Shown here: positions 1 through 9,219 of the stretch, piece by piece
Position numbering within the stretch: the first letter of the stretch is position 1
How the letters are laid out: every line of letters starts with the position of its first letter
Origin: Prorocentrum cordatum
Lineage: Eukaryota; Sar; Dinophyceae; Prorocentrales; Prorocentraceae
Assembly: GCA_963575745.1 (NCBI GenBank)
Contig: CAUYUJ010015698.1
Location: forward strand, 79,200-143,199
DNA: 64,000 nucleotides
Direction: 5' to 3'
Program-made: the position numbers and the translations under genes
Notes under the pieces: model-generated
The model's input: the letters and a program-made list of their open reading frames with translations, nothing else
Told to the model about the DNA's origin: nothing
The model's database searches: none

Positions 1-199
1 CTCCTCCTCCTCCCCCTCCCCCTCCTCCTCCTCCCCTCGTCTGCGTCCTCGCCACCGCCCAGCAGCGCACGGCCGTCTGGCCCCAGCGCGCCCTCGCGGC
101 AGTCGTCGCCCGGGTGCGGCGGGGGCTCGTCGGGGTCGGGGGTCGGGACGGGCGTGGCATCCTCGCGGCGGCGCGGGGGGGTGATGAGTGGACAGTATG
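1..199. other. GC-rich flank with CTC tract, no gene seen
   Basis: Begins with a short CTC/CCT microsatellite (to about 38) and continues as GC-rich sequence with no recognisable gene or element. Confidence 0.5.
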
Positions 200-356
200 A
201 AGTCGGGCCTGCCCCTCTACAGGGGGAATATTCAAAGATAGTCCAAAAATAGTCTGGGGACGATGTTTTGTAAAATGATTGACAATTTGGGTATATCGCT
301 AGGGTATTCTTAACTTTCGTCCAAAATCCCCCTGTAGGGGGACATGCCCGACCTAA
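200..356 (-). mobile_element. TIR element A, copy 1
   Basis: About 157 bp, bounded by AAGTCGGGC on the left and GCCCGACCT on the right, each followed inward by a CCCC-TACAGG block. The interior is AT-richer than its surroundings and carries the family signature GTCCCCAGACTAT followed by ACTAT(T)TTTGAATATTC, read here on the minus strand. The family is too short to encode a transposase, so it is a MITE-like non-autonomous element. No target duplication is visible at this copy. Confidence 0.8.
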
Positions 357-397
357 GAATAGGAAGACTAGGAGAACGAACAAGGACAGAAAACATA

Positions 398-545
398 TCA
401 ATTCGGAGGTCCGCGCGGATTTCTCGGATCGGCGCTGGGGCCCCCTGGCGGCGCCTCCGGCGCAGCGCCGCCCCTGGCGCGCTCCGCGCGCCAGGGAGGG
501 CGGTTCAACGCGGATCCGAGAACTCCGCGCGGACCTCCAAGTTTT
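398..545. mobile_element. GC-rich foldback element F, copy 1
   Basis: Arms reading CGGAGGTCCGCGCGGATTTC and its reverse complement enclose a palindromic GC-rich centre (GGCGCGCTCCGCGCGCC). The weaker outer arm continues into AT-rich flank, so the whole element may span about 370-580. The 69-residue open frames on both strands are products of the palindrome. At least seven further copies lie in this window. Confidence 0.75.
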
Positions 546-559
546 TTATGTAAATGCCA

Positions 560-984
560 TTTTTCGTGGGACGCTGTGGAACGGATGTATCCTCGTCCTA
601 GCCCCATCCGAGATTGGGGGGTTCAAGGTTGGTTATGTCTGGCAAGTCCTGTCTTGTTACTGGGTTGCGGGAGTCCTGAGGAGGGCTCAGAGGGGGCATA
701 GCTCCAGGCTAAAGAGGGCCCCACCCACTTCGCAGAGTCGTCCACCCCTGAAACCACGTAGGGCATTTACAACCCACTAGTGAGCTAGGTCACAAATATA
801 ACGAATAGCAAGGATGCACGACAAGGGCGCAAAGGCCTTGGAAGGCCATGCCGACACTTTTCGAGCAGGGGGCGGCCAACGAAAATGGCCATGGATGGGC
901 CGAAGGGAAAGGATGCCAGGGAAGCGTTGGAAAATCGCTCATCAATGCTATCAGTGCTGACTGTACGCAGCCCAGGTATAGTCC
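560..984. other. No gene or repeat recognised
   Basis: Mixed-composition sequence between F and E. Open frames are short and show no recognisable protein features. Confidence 0.4.
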
Positions 985-1118
985 TGCCATCGCTCGGACG
1001 TCCATTACCTGTGCAGAGTTCGTTTTTTTTGTGCGTTTTGTTTGCAAGATGACTCAAAGATGCTCCTCGAGGGTCCCCGACGTGAGGAAAAACACGCACA
1101 CGTCCGAGCGATGCCAAG
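985..1118. mobile_element. TIR element E, copy 1
   Basis: About 134 bp. The left end TGCCATCGCTCGGACGT is the reverse complement of the right end ACACGTCCGAGCGATGCCA with few mismatches. The interior shares a CAAGATGCTC/GAGGGTCC...GAGGAAAAA core with copies at 31551 and 59378. No target duplication is evident here. Confidence 0.7.
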
Positions 1119-1209
1119 TCACCTTAGTATCCGCGCCTATAGAGCCTCCCGGCCCACCTCGCATCCCCCCGTGGTGATCCGAGCCTCGGCGGCGCAGAGG
1201 GGTTTGGGC

Positions 1210-1369
1210 TTAGGTCGGGCATGTCCGCCTACAGACGAGTTTTGGAGGAGCATTTAAAAAGAGTGCTAACATATGGAAGCATAGCAGCAACAAAAATAAA
1301 AACGGATCCCCCAGACTGTGCTTTTTACTATGTTTGCAGACCTGCTTTCAAAGGGACATGCCCGACTTA
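1210..1369 (+). mobile_element. TIR element A, copy 2
   Basis: Starts TTAGGTCGGGCATGTCC and ends GGGACATGCCCGACTT. The usual CCTCCTGTAGAGGG just before the right terminus is diverged here (CCTGCTTTCAAAGGG). The Met-initiated frame across it is not coding-like. Confidence 0.75.
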
Positions 1370-1429
1370 CGGGAGACTGCCCAGAGCTCCGACGGCAGGA
1401 GTTGCTCGCAAGCGGGCGGCAACGGGGGG

Positions 1430-1677
1430 GCCTACATCTACCTGTGAAGCGAGCCGGGGGGGGGGGGGCCCAACTGCCGAAACTGCGGGGTAACCGGGGG
1501 GGGCGGGGGAGGAACCTGGCCGGGGGGTGCGGAAAGGAGCCCTGCAGGAGCCCTCTGGGGCCCCCTCTCTGGGGGCCCGTGCCAGGCGCCAGCAGGAGCC
1601 CCAAGGGGGCCCCCACGGGCACCGTTGGGCCCCTTCTCTTGGCCCAGGCGGGCGGTGATGGGGGGGGTGCCCTATCC
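1430..1677. repeat. G-tract sequence with an AGCAGGAGCCCC motif, first copy
   Basis: Runs of six or more G, then GC-rich sequence in which AGCAGGAGCCCCAAGGGGGC (about 1592) recurs at about 1911 as AGCAGGAGCCCCCAAAGGGG. The two stretches bracket element K copy 1, but the repeats do not abut it. Confidence 0.45.
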
Positions 1678-1801
1678 TGACCTTCCAGAGTGCTAAAAAA
1701 TAGCCCTCCAGACCTATAGACCTATCTGGGCTGCCTAAAACCTCGACAGGAATTAAGATATCGAGGTCCTGGTGTTATTTTTTAGCCCTCCTGGAAGGTC
1801 A
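1678..1801 (+). mobile_element. TIR element K, copy 1
   Basis: 124 bp from TGACCTTCCAG to CTGGAAGGTCA. Long inverted arms (about 30 bp, including TAGCCCTCCAG) surround a second internal palindrome, CCTCGACA...TATCGAGGTC. Two more copies, in the opposite orientation, lie at 22476 and 52696. Confidence 0.75.
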
Positions 1802-1996
1802 AGGTAACTGCGAGGTGAAAACAAAACGGGTTCCTAAAGAGGCCCTTTGCGGCGCCCTGCGGTGGCTCTTTGAGGGCCCCCTGTCCGGGGCCCTTTTTAA
1901 AGAGCCAGCAGGAGCCCCCAAAGGGGGCCCTAACGGGCCCCTCTTTGGGGCCATTGCCTTCGCCCCCAAAGTTATCGGCGGCGAGCCAAAGGGGGG

Positions 1997-2175
1997 ACGT
2001 GAGAGGGAGAAGGTCTTCTCAGAAGGCTCGAGAGTCCCCCAGCCTTCTGGGAATTTTCCCAAGCCTTCCCAGAAAAGGCAGATCACCTCTCAGAAGGCGC
2101 GAGGGCTCATGAGAAGCCCGGCCGCCTTCCGAGGAGGCCTCCTCCTTCTCGCTTCCCCCGCCCACTCGCTCGCCG
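1997..2175. mobile_element. Polypurine foldback element G, copy 1
   Basis: Repeated CTTCTCAGAAGGC palindromes lie between a GAGAGGGAGAAGG left arm and a CCTCCTTCTCGCTTCCCC right arm, followed by CGCCGCCGAA. Related copies lie at about 6893, 31902, 40763, 50993 and 59515. The frames through it reflect the palindromes and are not treated as genes. Confidence 0.6.
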
Positions 2176-2286
2176 CCGAATCGAGGCCGCCCCCGCCCGA
2201 ATCGATTCTCGATCGCGGCGCTCTCCTCCCTCTCGTCCTCCAGGGCCCGTTCACGGGCCCTGTGGGGCCACCACAGCACTGGTCTC

Positions 2287-2447
2287 GGGGGCGCGCAAAA
2301 ATGGATTAGCGATCCATGGATTTGGCGCGCGGTCGCCAAATCCATGGTTCGGGGGATGTGCCCTCCCCAAAATGCGGCCGGTGCCGCCTCGTTCGGCGGC
2401 GGAAATCCGCGATTTCCAATGGAAACGGGACCCGTCGCTAATCCACG
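2287..2447 (+). mobile_element. Element B, 5-prime part, split from 4397-4427
   Basis: Begins TCGGGGGCGCGCAAAAATGG and contains the ATTAGCGATCCATGGATTTG inverted motif and the GCGGCCGGTGCCGCCTCG block shared with copies at 21828 and 63693. It breaks off at CTAATCCACG. The remaining 3-prime end (CCCCCTTGATCCATG...GATCGCCTG) is found 1.94 kb downstream at 4397, so this copy is interrupted. Confidence 0.75.
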
Positions 2448-2486
2448 AGCGCGCGCCGCTGATGTCCCCAAGGGGAGGGGGGGTTT

Positions 2487-2650
2487 GGGACCCCCCCCCT
2501 TTCCCCGATCCGTCGTCGGGGAACCCCCCCCCTCCCCTCCTTTCCCGATCCGTCGTCGGGGACCCCCCCCCCTCCCCCCCTTTCCCGGTCCGTCGTCGGG
2601 GAATCCCCCCCTTTCAAAAGGGGGGGGGGTCCGACCACCCCCCCCCCCCT
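2487..2650. repeat. C-rich minisatellite, about 40-bp unit, three units
   Basis: Three units of TTTCCC(C)GATCCGTCGTCGG followed by a C-rich spacer, ending in a C-run/TTTCAAAA/G-run palindrome. Forms the left arm of the 2448-4386 insertion. Confidence 0.75.
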
Positions 2651-2750
2651 CCCCTCCTTTGGCCGCCAAACTCGCCCCCCCCCCCCCCCTTTCGCCACGG
2701 CGCCCCCGGTCTCCGGAACCCGACCCCTACCACCCCCAACACCAATCCTC

Positions 2751-2797
2751 GCCCCTACCCTAACCCATAACCCGAAACCCAAACCCTAGCCCCAAAC
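2751..2797. repeat. Degenerate telomere-like tract
   Basis: Consecutive heptamer-like units CCCTACC, CTAACCC, ATAACCC, GAAACCC and AAACCCT. These are variants of the CCCTAAA (TTTAGGG) telomere repeat used by plants and many alveolates. It directly abuts the CACTACT satellite. Confidence 0.5.
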
Positions 2798-2799
2798 AG

Positions 2800-4090
2800 C
2801 ACTCACGATTCATTGCGCACAATTTACCCACTACGCACAACTCACTATTCGCTACTCACTACTCACGTTTCACTACTCACTACCCAAGACTCACGACCCA
2901 CTACCCAGTACTCCCTAGCCCCTACTCACTATATTCACTACAAACGACTCACTACGCACTACCCACTACTCAATACCCACTCGACACAACTACCCACTAA
3001 TCACTTATCACAATTCACTACTCACTACCCAATACCCACTACTCACACTTCACTATTCAGTACTCACTGCCCACAACTCCCTACTCACTATCCACGACTC
3101 GCTACTCGCTACTCCCTACTCCATACAAAGTACTCACCACTCACTACTCGCTACTCCCTACGCCCTATTCGCTGCCCAATACGCACTATTCACTACCCAC
3201 TACTCACTTCTCACTACGTTCCCACTTCTCACTGCTCACTACTACCTACTCCCTACTCACTATTCCAAGCTCACTACTCACCACTCACTACCCAGTACTC
3301 AATACCCACTACTCACTAGACACTACTCGCTGCCCACTACTCACTACTCACTAAGCATTACTCACTACCCACTAACCACTATCCAGTACTTACTACTGAG
3401 GATTCACAATTCACTACTCACTACGCACTGCCCACAACTCACCGCTCAGTAGCCGCTACTCGCTACCCAATACGAAATAATCACTACCCACTACGCATAA
3501 CTCGCCTGCCACTATTCACTCCTCCCTCCTCCCTACTCACTTGTCACTTGTCCCAAGTCGCTACTCACTACTCACTACTCACTACTAGATACCCACGACT
3601 CACTACCTCGCTTCTCCCTAATTTATAATACTCGCTAGTCCCTACTCACTACCCATTACTCAATACCCCCATCTCGCTTCTCACTACTCAGTACTCACTA
3701 CTCCCTACTCACTACTCACTCCTGGCTACTCCCTCCTCACTACTCACTACTCACAGCGCCCTACTCGCTACTCACTACTCACTACTCGCTACCCCCTACT
3801 CGCTACTCCCTACTCGCTACTCGCTACTCACCACTCACTGCTCTCTAATCACTGCGCACTACTCACTACTCACTACCCACTCCTCGCTATGACCTCGCTC
3901 ACTACTTCCTTCCCGCTACTCGCTACCCACTACTCACTACTCACTAATTTCTACGCGTTACTCACTACTACCACCACCCATTACCCACTACCCACTACTC
4001 ACTACTCATGACTCACTGCGCACTACTCACTATCAAATACCCACTACTCATCAATCGCTACTCAAAACATTCTACTTTCTACTCATTACC
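2800..4090. repeat. CACTACT heptamer satellite, about 1.3 kb
   Basis: A long degenerate tandem array whose commonest unit is CACTACT, with CACTACC, CGCTACT and CACTATT variants. The serine/threonine/tyrosine-rich 168-residue frame inside it is a translation of the satellite and is not a gene. Confidence 0.9.
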
Positions 4091-4094
4091 CGAG

Positions 4095-4350
4095 GGGCCC
4101 CCCTTCCCAGCCCCTGTTCGGCGCAAAGGGGGGGAGGGGGGGGTCGAACCCCCCTCTCCTTTCCAACGCCAAGGGGGCGAGGGGGGGGGGGGTCCGGACG
4201 CCCCCCCCCTTCAACCCCCCCTTCAAAGGGGGGGAGGGGGGGGATCGGAACCCCCATCCCGTAAGGGGGGGAGAGAAGGGGGGGCAAAAATCTCACCCCC
4301 CCTTTGAAGGGGGGGAGGGGTGGGGGGGGAGGGGTGAGAGCACAACCCCC
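4095..4350. repeat. G-tract arm with C-run/G-run palindromes
   Basis: Alternating G-runs and C-runs, including CCTTCAAAGG and CCTTTGAAGG palindromes. It mirrors the C-rich arm at 2487-2700 and has strong potential for G-quadruplex or cruciform structure. Confidence 0.7.
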
Positions 4351-4396
4351 CTTTGTGTATTCAGGTACATCCACTGGCGCGCTTTCCTAATCCACG

Positions 4397-4427
4397 CCCC
4401 CTTGATCCATGTTTGCGATCGCCTGAT
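4397..4427 (+). mobile_element. Element B, 3-prime remainder
   Basis: Carries CCCCCTTGATCCATG and TTGCGATCGCCTG, the B terminus missing from 2287-2447. Together the two pieces restore a normal-length B element. Confidence 0.7.
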
Positions 4428-4559
4428 GATCTGGGGGAGAAAAAACCGTCGCTGGGGGAAGGCATCGGGGCATCGGGGGCTGCGCATGAGGGAAACAATC
4501 CTACCAGCGGAAGGAGGAGGCCGCGACACAAACCTTCTCGAGCCGTCAGCACGTGACGG

Positions 4560-4750
4560 CGCCCTCCCCACGAGCCGTCGGCAGAAGCCAGCGTGTTTCT
4601 CGCTGCCTGCGCTGCTCAGGCTGCGGGGGGCCGTCAGGGAACGGCTCGGGGTGGAAAGCCAGTCCTGGGGAATGGGTCGAGACCTCCAGGGGTGCACGCT
4701 GTGAAAATATCATGGCCTCGGGGGTCTGGGGAGGGAGGAGGATGAGCGAG
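4560..4750 (+). mobile_element. Element I copy
   Basis: Contains the I signature in order: GGGGCCGTCAGGGAACGGCTC, a GGTGGAAAGCCAGTCCTGGG block, GAATGGGTCGAGACCTCCAG, then an AT-rich palindromic end (GTGAAAATATCATGG) and GGGGGTCTGGG. Similar copies occur at 29935, 53568 and, inverted, at 11458, 14350, 32748 and elsewhere. This copy is diverged. Confidence 0.5.
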
Positions 4751-5647
4751 GAGAAACAGGCGCCGATGCCACTGCTTGTTCTGGATGGTCCTGGCGAGCC
4801 CTCGGCGCCACGGCTGGTTCTCTCCAAGATTCCGGTGAGAATGCGCCCTGGGAGAGGGCCATGGCACAAGGGCGCCCAATGACGGCCAAGGGGAACCACG
4901 AGGGGCGCGCGTCTTCACCATGGTGTGAGCACCAACCTTCCCATGTTCGTGGCTAGTTTGCTGAAAGTGCTAGTTCAGACGGCCCGAGAAAGCCCTAGAA
5001 GGCCACGAAGGCCGGACAAACAACCCGACCCAAGACGGTCCCATAGGGCCAATCCCAGTGTTCCACCAATGGTGCCCCTAAGCAGCGGGAGAAAACGCAA
5101 TCCACTGGGATTGCCGCGCTATCGCTCGACAGACGACCACACAAGCGCTCCCTCAGGGTGAGGGAAGGAGGACTGAAGGAACATGGGGGAGGGAGGAAGG
5201 GAGGAGAAAAGAGGGAGTCCTCTCGGTGGCGAGGGGCAAGGGGGAACGGAACAGGAACAGAACTTCGAAAGAACCCCTTGTCTGAGCCGGCTAGCCGAAA
5301 GCGAGGGAGGCGAGGAGAGACTGGGAGGGATTCTCCTCGAAGGAGGGAGGAGGGGGGAAGGGAGGGAGGGATCCTTCTCGCAGGAGGGAGAGGTTCCTTG
5401 CTTGCAGGAGTGAGGAGAGGATGGGGGAGGGAGGAGGAGCAACGAGGCGTCAGCGATGCTGCAGTGCGCCCTCCTCGCGGGCCCCCGCGGGCCGCAGATG
5501 CAGGCCCGTTGGCGGCGCGGAGCGCCCCCCCGCGCTCGTCTTGACCGCCGGGCACCCCACGGGCCCGCACGTCGCTATGGAGCTCCGTCGCGGGGAGGAG
5601 GCCGCGGAGCGCGAGGGCAAGCGGGGCATGTTGAGACGCACGCGGTG
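4750..5647. other. GC-rich and GA-rich sequence, no gene recognised
   Basis: The stretch from 5160 to 5450 is GGA/GGGA purine-rich, and from 5450 to 5640 it is very GC-rich. Long frames exist on both strands but have the arginine/glycine/proline bias of their composition and no motif. Confidence 0.4.
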
Positions 5648-5757
5648 CACGACTCGCAGGGGAAGCGCTCGCAGAATGGCCTGGATCCGCCGCGGGGGAT
5701 CTGCGATCCGCTCCGTCGGGGCAACCGTGTGGTCATGTCGGGCGTTTGCGAGTGGGC
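5648..5757. mobile_element. Element Q, copy 1 (diverged)
   Basis: Has ACTCGCAG near the left and TTTGCGAGTG near the right around a GCCTGGATCCGCCGCGGGGG palindromic centre. The second copy at 12812 shows the same order more clearly. Confidence 0.45.
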
Positions 5758-6128
5758 ACTCTGCGAGCCGTGCAGCGCGCTCGGTGGATGTTGGCCAAAA
5801 ACAAAAAGGAAGTCGACGACGCAGCTTAGACGACTAATCCCTGTAAGCCAACAACACCTGCAGCACGGAACGCCTTGGGCAAGCCATTCGGATCCGCCGC
5901 GCACGATTCGCACGAAACTCTGGCGCCCCTTTGTCTGCGGAGGCCGTGCAGGCAGAGGTGAAGTGCCTCGGTGGGTCGAACGAGAACTGCGACGAAACCA
6001 AGACCAGGGCAGCGTCGAACCGTGACACCTCAGGGCTCCCTGGGATCCGGCGATGCTGGAGGACGCAGCGGGCGCCGCGGCCGCTCCTGACGAGGGCCGG
6101 GCGAAACGAGATGGGGGAAGCCAGAAGG

Positions 6129-6262
6129 GTACCCCGATACCGCTGCACTCCTCGGGGTGCCTTCGGACGAGATGTCGAGGCGAGTCCATGCGGTGGCACG
6201 AGGGCCTGCCAGGAGGCTGAACGAGGCGAAAACCAGACCACGGTAGCGGCATCCGTACATGT
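6129..6262. mobile_element. Element X, copy 1
   Basis: The left end CCCCGATACCGCTGC is inverted relative to the right end GGTAGCGGCATCCGTACATG. The core (GTCGAGGCGAGTCC...CACGAGGGCCTGCC) matches the copy at 41744-41888. Partial cores recur at 10212 and 51428. Confidence 0.5.
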
Positions 6263-6307
6263 CCCTCCTCTGGTGAAAGGGGCGGGTGGAGGAAACGGGG
6301 GTCCACT

Positions 6308-6375
6308 TGGATCACCGCGGGCGTTGCTTCGTGGAGATGGGCTCGTAAGTGGATGCTAGGGTGGGTTGTTTGGAG
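6308..6375 (+). repeat. Dispersed repeat M
   Basis: TTGGATCACCGCGGGCGTTG is followed by GTAAGTGGATGCTAGGGTGGG. This pair of blocks, at variable spacing, recurs at 11404-11680, 12186-12262, 15848-15935, 22796, 25860 and 46012 in both orientations. The ends are not inverted repeats, so the class is unknown. Confidence 0.5.
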
Positions 6376-6599
6376 AAAAAAACCTATAGACGGATACAAA
6401 TGCCACGAGCGGCTCGAGTGGTTTCGGTAGCTCCGCCAAGTGGGCACAGCCCGCTCTGCCCAGATTTTCAGCCGCGTGGGTAACTCCCTGGACACTTAAA
6501 AAATAGGTTAGGCGATGCATAGCCCACCTTGGCATCCATTTACGGCTGGCGTCGCAAAGATGGCGTGCAACATCTACTTCCGAAAAAAAACACTATCCC

Positions 6600-6815
6600 T
6601 GCGAGGCGATCCCCCTGCGAGGGCCCCCTCTGCGCAAACTATCCCCCTGCGAAGGTCTCGTCGGTGCACGCTATCCCCGTGGCGGGGCTTCCTCGGCGCA
6701 CGCTATCCTCTGAACTGGGGCTGGAGTGTAATGAGCGGGTTGCCGACGCCGGCTTCCTCGGCGCACGCTATCCTCTGAACTGGGGCTGGAGTGTAATGAG
6801 CAGGTTGCCGACGCC
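6600..6815. repeat. 65-bp tandem duplication with older partial units
   Basis: Units 6686-6750 and 6751-6815 begin GGCTTCCTCGGCGCACGC and differ by about one base. Shorter diverged copies of the GCACGCTATCCCC segment precede them. Near-identity implies a recent duplication. Confidence 0.85.
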
Positions 6816-6892
6816 ACATCGCGCGCTATCTATGCAAAGCCAACTGCGTGATCGACAGACCTGCCTAGCAACCCCCGCGATGATGCAAGTTT

Positions 6893-7090
6893 TGGCGGCG
6901 CGCACAAGGGGGCAGGGGGACAGCTCTCTCAAAAGGCGGCTGCTTCTTAGAAGGCGGCGGGCCCACCGGTGCAGGTGAGGCCCGCGCCTTCCAAGGAGCC
7001 TTCTCCCCCCCCCCGAATGCCCGTCCTTCTGCGCGCGGCCGACCCTTAGAACCCCCCACGGTGATCCAGTCATGGCGGATCAGCTCTTGC
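6893..7090. mobile_element. Polypurine foldback element G, copy 2
   Basis: GGCGGCGCGCACAAGGGGGC, then CTTCTTAGAAGGCGGCGGG and GGCCCGCGCCTTCCAAGGAGC, then CGCGCGGCCGACC. Its right part (6989-7090) is duplicated on the far side of element A at 7091-7252. Confidence 0.55.
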
Positions 7091-7252
7091 GTTCGGTCGG
7101 GCGTGTCCTCCTGCAGGCGGATTTGGGGCGAAAACTTAAAAATACCACCAACATGCTCCCAAATGGTCGAACATATACTAGAAACATCGTCCCCTGACCG
7201 TTTCTGGACTATTTTTGAATATCCCTCCTGTAGAGGGACAGGCCCGACTTGC
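7091..7252 (+). mobile_element. TIR element A, copy 3, between 102-bp direct repeats
   Basis: Starts TTCGGTCGGGCGTGTCC and ends GAGGGACAGGCCCGACTT, with the typical CGTCCCCTGACC...ACTATTTTTGAATATCCC interior. It sits exactly between two 102-bp direct repeats, 6989-7090 and 7253-7354, which share about 85-90 percent of bases by eye. Confidence 0.85.
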
Positions 7253-7354
7253 TTCTAAGGAGTCGTCCCCCCTCCCCCAATGCCCCTCCTTCTGCGCGCG
7301 GCCGACCCTCAGAACCCCCCCCCGGTGATCCAGGCCTGGCGGATCGGCTCTTGC
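7253..7354. repeat. Right copy of 102-bp duplication flanking element A
   Basis: Aligns end to end without gaps with 6989-7090, from TTCTAAGGAG to GCTCTTGC. It contains the CTTCTGCGCGCGGCCGACCC segment. Confidence 0.85.
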
Positions 7355-7540
7355 AGCCGACGGCCCCGGCGGCCCCGGGGCGCCCGAGGCGCGCGCGCGC
7401 GAGCGCGCGCGCCTCGCAGAGAGCGATCCCCGCGGCGAGGGCCGGGCACCGCTCGTGCTCCCCCCCGCTCCCGGTGCCGGCCCTTCCTCGCCCCCATCCC
7501 CGGAGCGCCTCGGAGGGTTCTCGTGGCGAACGTCCCAGAC

Positions 7541-7715
7541 TGACTACCTACCAGACCACCCCAACCCAACCCGAAGACCCGAATTTGACCCGAATTTCGT
7601 GTTGGGGGGGGTACGGGTTCCATGTGTTTTTTCAGTGTTCCCCGACCCCCCCCACTGGAAATCAAGGATAAATTTGGGTCTTCGGGTTGGGTTGGGGTGG
7701 TTTGGTGGGTGGTGA
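7541..7715 (+). mobile_element. TIR element U, copy 1
   Basis: 175 bp beginning TGACTACCTACCAGACCACC and ending in the inverted GGTGGTTTGGTGGGTGGTGA, with inverted arms of about 45 bp. It is flanked by a perfect 5-bp duplication, CAGAC (7536-7540 and 7716-7720). A closely related copy lies at 61763-61930. Confidence 0.85.
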
Positions 7716-7735
7716 CAGACACCTCCGTTCGCCTA

Positions 7736-8020
7736 CAGGCACCCCAATGGCTGGGCGTAGCTCGAACAACTCGCCAAGCGTGGGGGCCGTCAACGGAAAC
7801 GGCCCAGGACGAGAAACAGGCTCAGTCAGCATCTGCCAGCACGTGTGCGACACGCTGGCGTCCACCCAGGATGGCCGGCTGTGCCTGGAAGTATCCCGAC
7901 CGCCTCGGATCACGACAGCAATCACGACGGAAGGTCCTGTCCCGACCGTCCTGTGTGGGGCCCTCGGTTTGAATCCGCAGCGCCGCGCGTCGCCTTCTCT
8001 GTCTCCTCCTCCCCATCCTC
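7736..8020. other. Unclassified sequence open on both strands
   Basis: Both strands stay open across this interval and run into the CTCATC repeat. The forward frame reads MAGRSSNNSPSVG..., the reverse frame WVDASVSHTCWQML.... Neither shows a family motif, and either could be chance in GC-rich DNA. Confidence 0.25.
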
Positions 8021-8021
8021 C

Positions 8022-8290
8022 CTCCACTTCCTCATCCTCATCCTCATCCTCATCCTCATCCTCATCCTCATCCTCATCCTCATCCTCCTCATCCTCATCC
8101 TCATCAGCATCAGCGTCATCATCAGCAGTATCGTCATCATCATAATCATAAGCATAATCTTGATGATGATGACGATGACGATAATGATGATCATGATGAG
8201 GTTGATGATGATGATGATGATGACATTCATCATCAGCATCATCAGCATCATCAGCATCATCATCATCATCATCAATATCATCATCGGCCT
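8022..8290. repeat. CTCATC hexamer then CAT/GAT triplet microsatellite
   Basis: A (CTCATC)n tract to about 8105 passes into interrupted CAT and GAT repeats. The serine, isoleucine or aspartate homopolymers in overlapping frames are repeat translations. Confidence 0.9.
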
Positions 8291-8304
8291 TCCTCTTCGC
8301 CCCT

Positions 8305-9095
8305 CGTGGAGCTCCACACAACTACGGCCCCAGTGGGTGCGCTCGCACGGCGTGCCCGCGCCCAATTCTCCGCACACCGCAACCCTCACGAAGATCCTGC
8401 CCCACAGGGAGCTGCACCTACGGCCCTGGTGGGTGCGTTCGCATGGCGTCCTCGCGCGAATTACGGCACACCCTTCACGAGGATCCAGCACCACAGGGAG
8501 CTGCACCCACGGCTCTCGTGGGTGCGGTCGCACAGCATCCCCTCGCCCATTTCGACACACACCCCACGAGGATCCTGCCTCAGAGGGAGCTGCACCTAGG
8601 GCCCCGCATGGGTGCGTTCCAGTGAGTGCGTTCGCAATGGGCCCCCGCGCCCTTTCCGGCACACCACTCACAGGGATCGTGCTTTCCAGGCAGCTGCACC
8701 TACGGCCCCTAAGGGTGCGTTTGCATAACGTCCCCGCTAGCATTCCGGCACACCCCTCACACGTTTCCTGCCCCCCAGGGAGCTACAGCGATGGCCCCAA
8801 TGGGTGCGTTCGCATGGCTTCACCGCGCCCATGTCGGCACACCTTTCACGTGTTCTCTTCCCCGGAAGGGAGTTCCACCGATGGCCCCAGTTGGTGCGTT
8901 CGCATGGCGTCCCAACGTCCCCGCGCGAATTACGGCACACCCCTCACACGTTTCCTGCCCCCAAGGGAGCTCCACCTATGGCCCCTGAGGGTGCGTTCGC
9001 ATGGCGTTCCCGCACCCAGTTCGGCACACCTCTCACGAAGATCCTTCCCCTCAGGGAGCTCCACCTGTGCGTTTGCTTGGCGCCATGAGAGTGCG
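8305..9095. repeat. 89-bp minisatellite, about nine units
   Basis: Units start near 8309, 8409, 8498, 8587, 8691, 8779, 8868, 8965 and 9054 with GGGAGCTGCACCTACGGCCC, followed by GGGTGCGTTCGCATGGCG and CGGCACACC-CTCAC. Spacing is usually 88-89 bp with a few longer units. The period is not a multiple of three, so the reading frame rotates through the array. Confidence 0.85.
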
Positions 9096-9102
9096 CTCGT
9101 GA

Positions 9103-9187
9103 ATGCCCAAGATGAAGCGGAGAAGGGAGGAGGAGAAGGAGGAGGAGGAGGGAGGAGGAGGGGGAGGAGGAGGAGGAGGAGGAGGAG

Positions 9188-9219
<32 letters not shown>

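Larger units (their letters stand above)
2448..4386. mobile_element. 1.94-kb satellite-bearing insertion inside element B
   Basis: The block is flanked on both sides by CTAATCCACG (2438-2447 and 4387-4396), as expected for a target duplication in B. Its own ends form an imperfect inverted repeat: AGCGCGCGCCGCTGATGT on the left and the reverse complement of AGCGCGCCAGTGGATGT on the right. Inside, C-tract sequence on the left and G-tract sequence on the right form symmetric arms, both containing C-run-TTYAAA-G-run palindromes. The centre holds a telomere-like tract and a 7-bp satellite. No coding capacity is seen. It could be a foldback-type transposon or filler DNA captured during break repair. 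Confidence 0.6.

Noticed and set aside
7388-7413. GCGCGCGC palindrome as a regulatory site
   Set aside because: A short alternating GC run in very GC-rich DNA with no supporting context.
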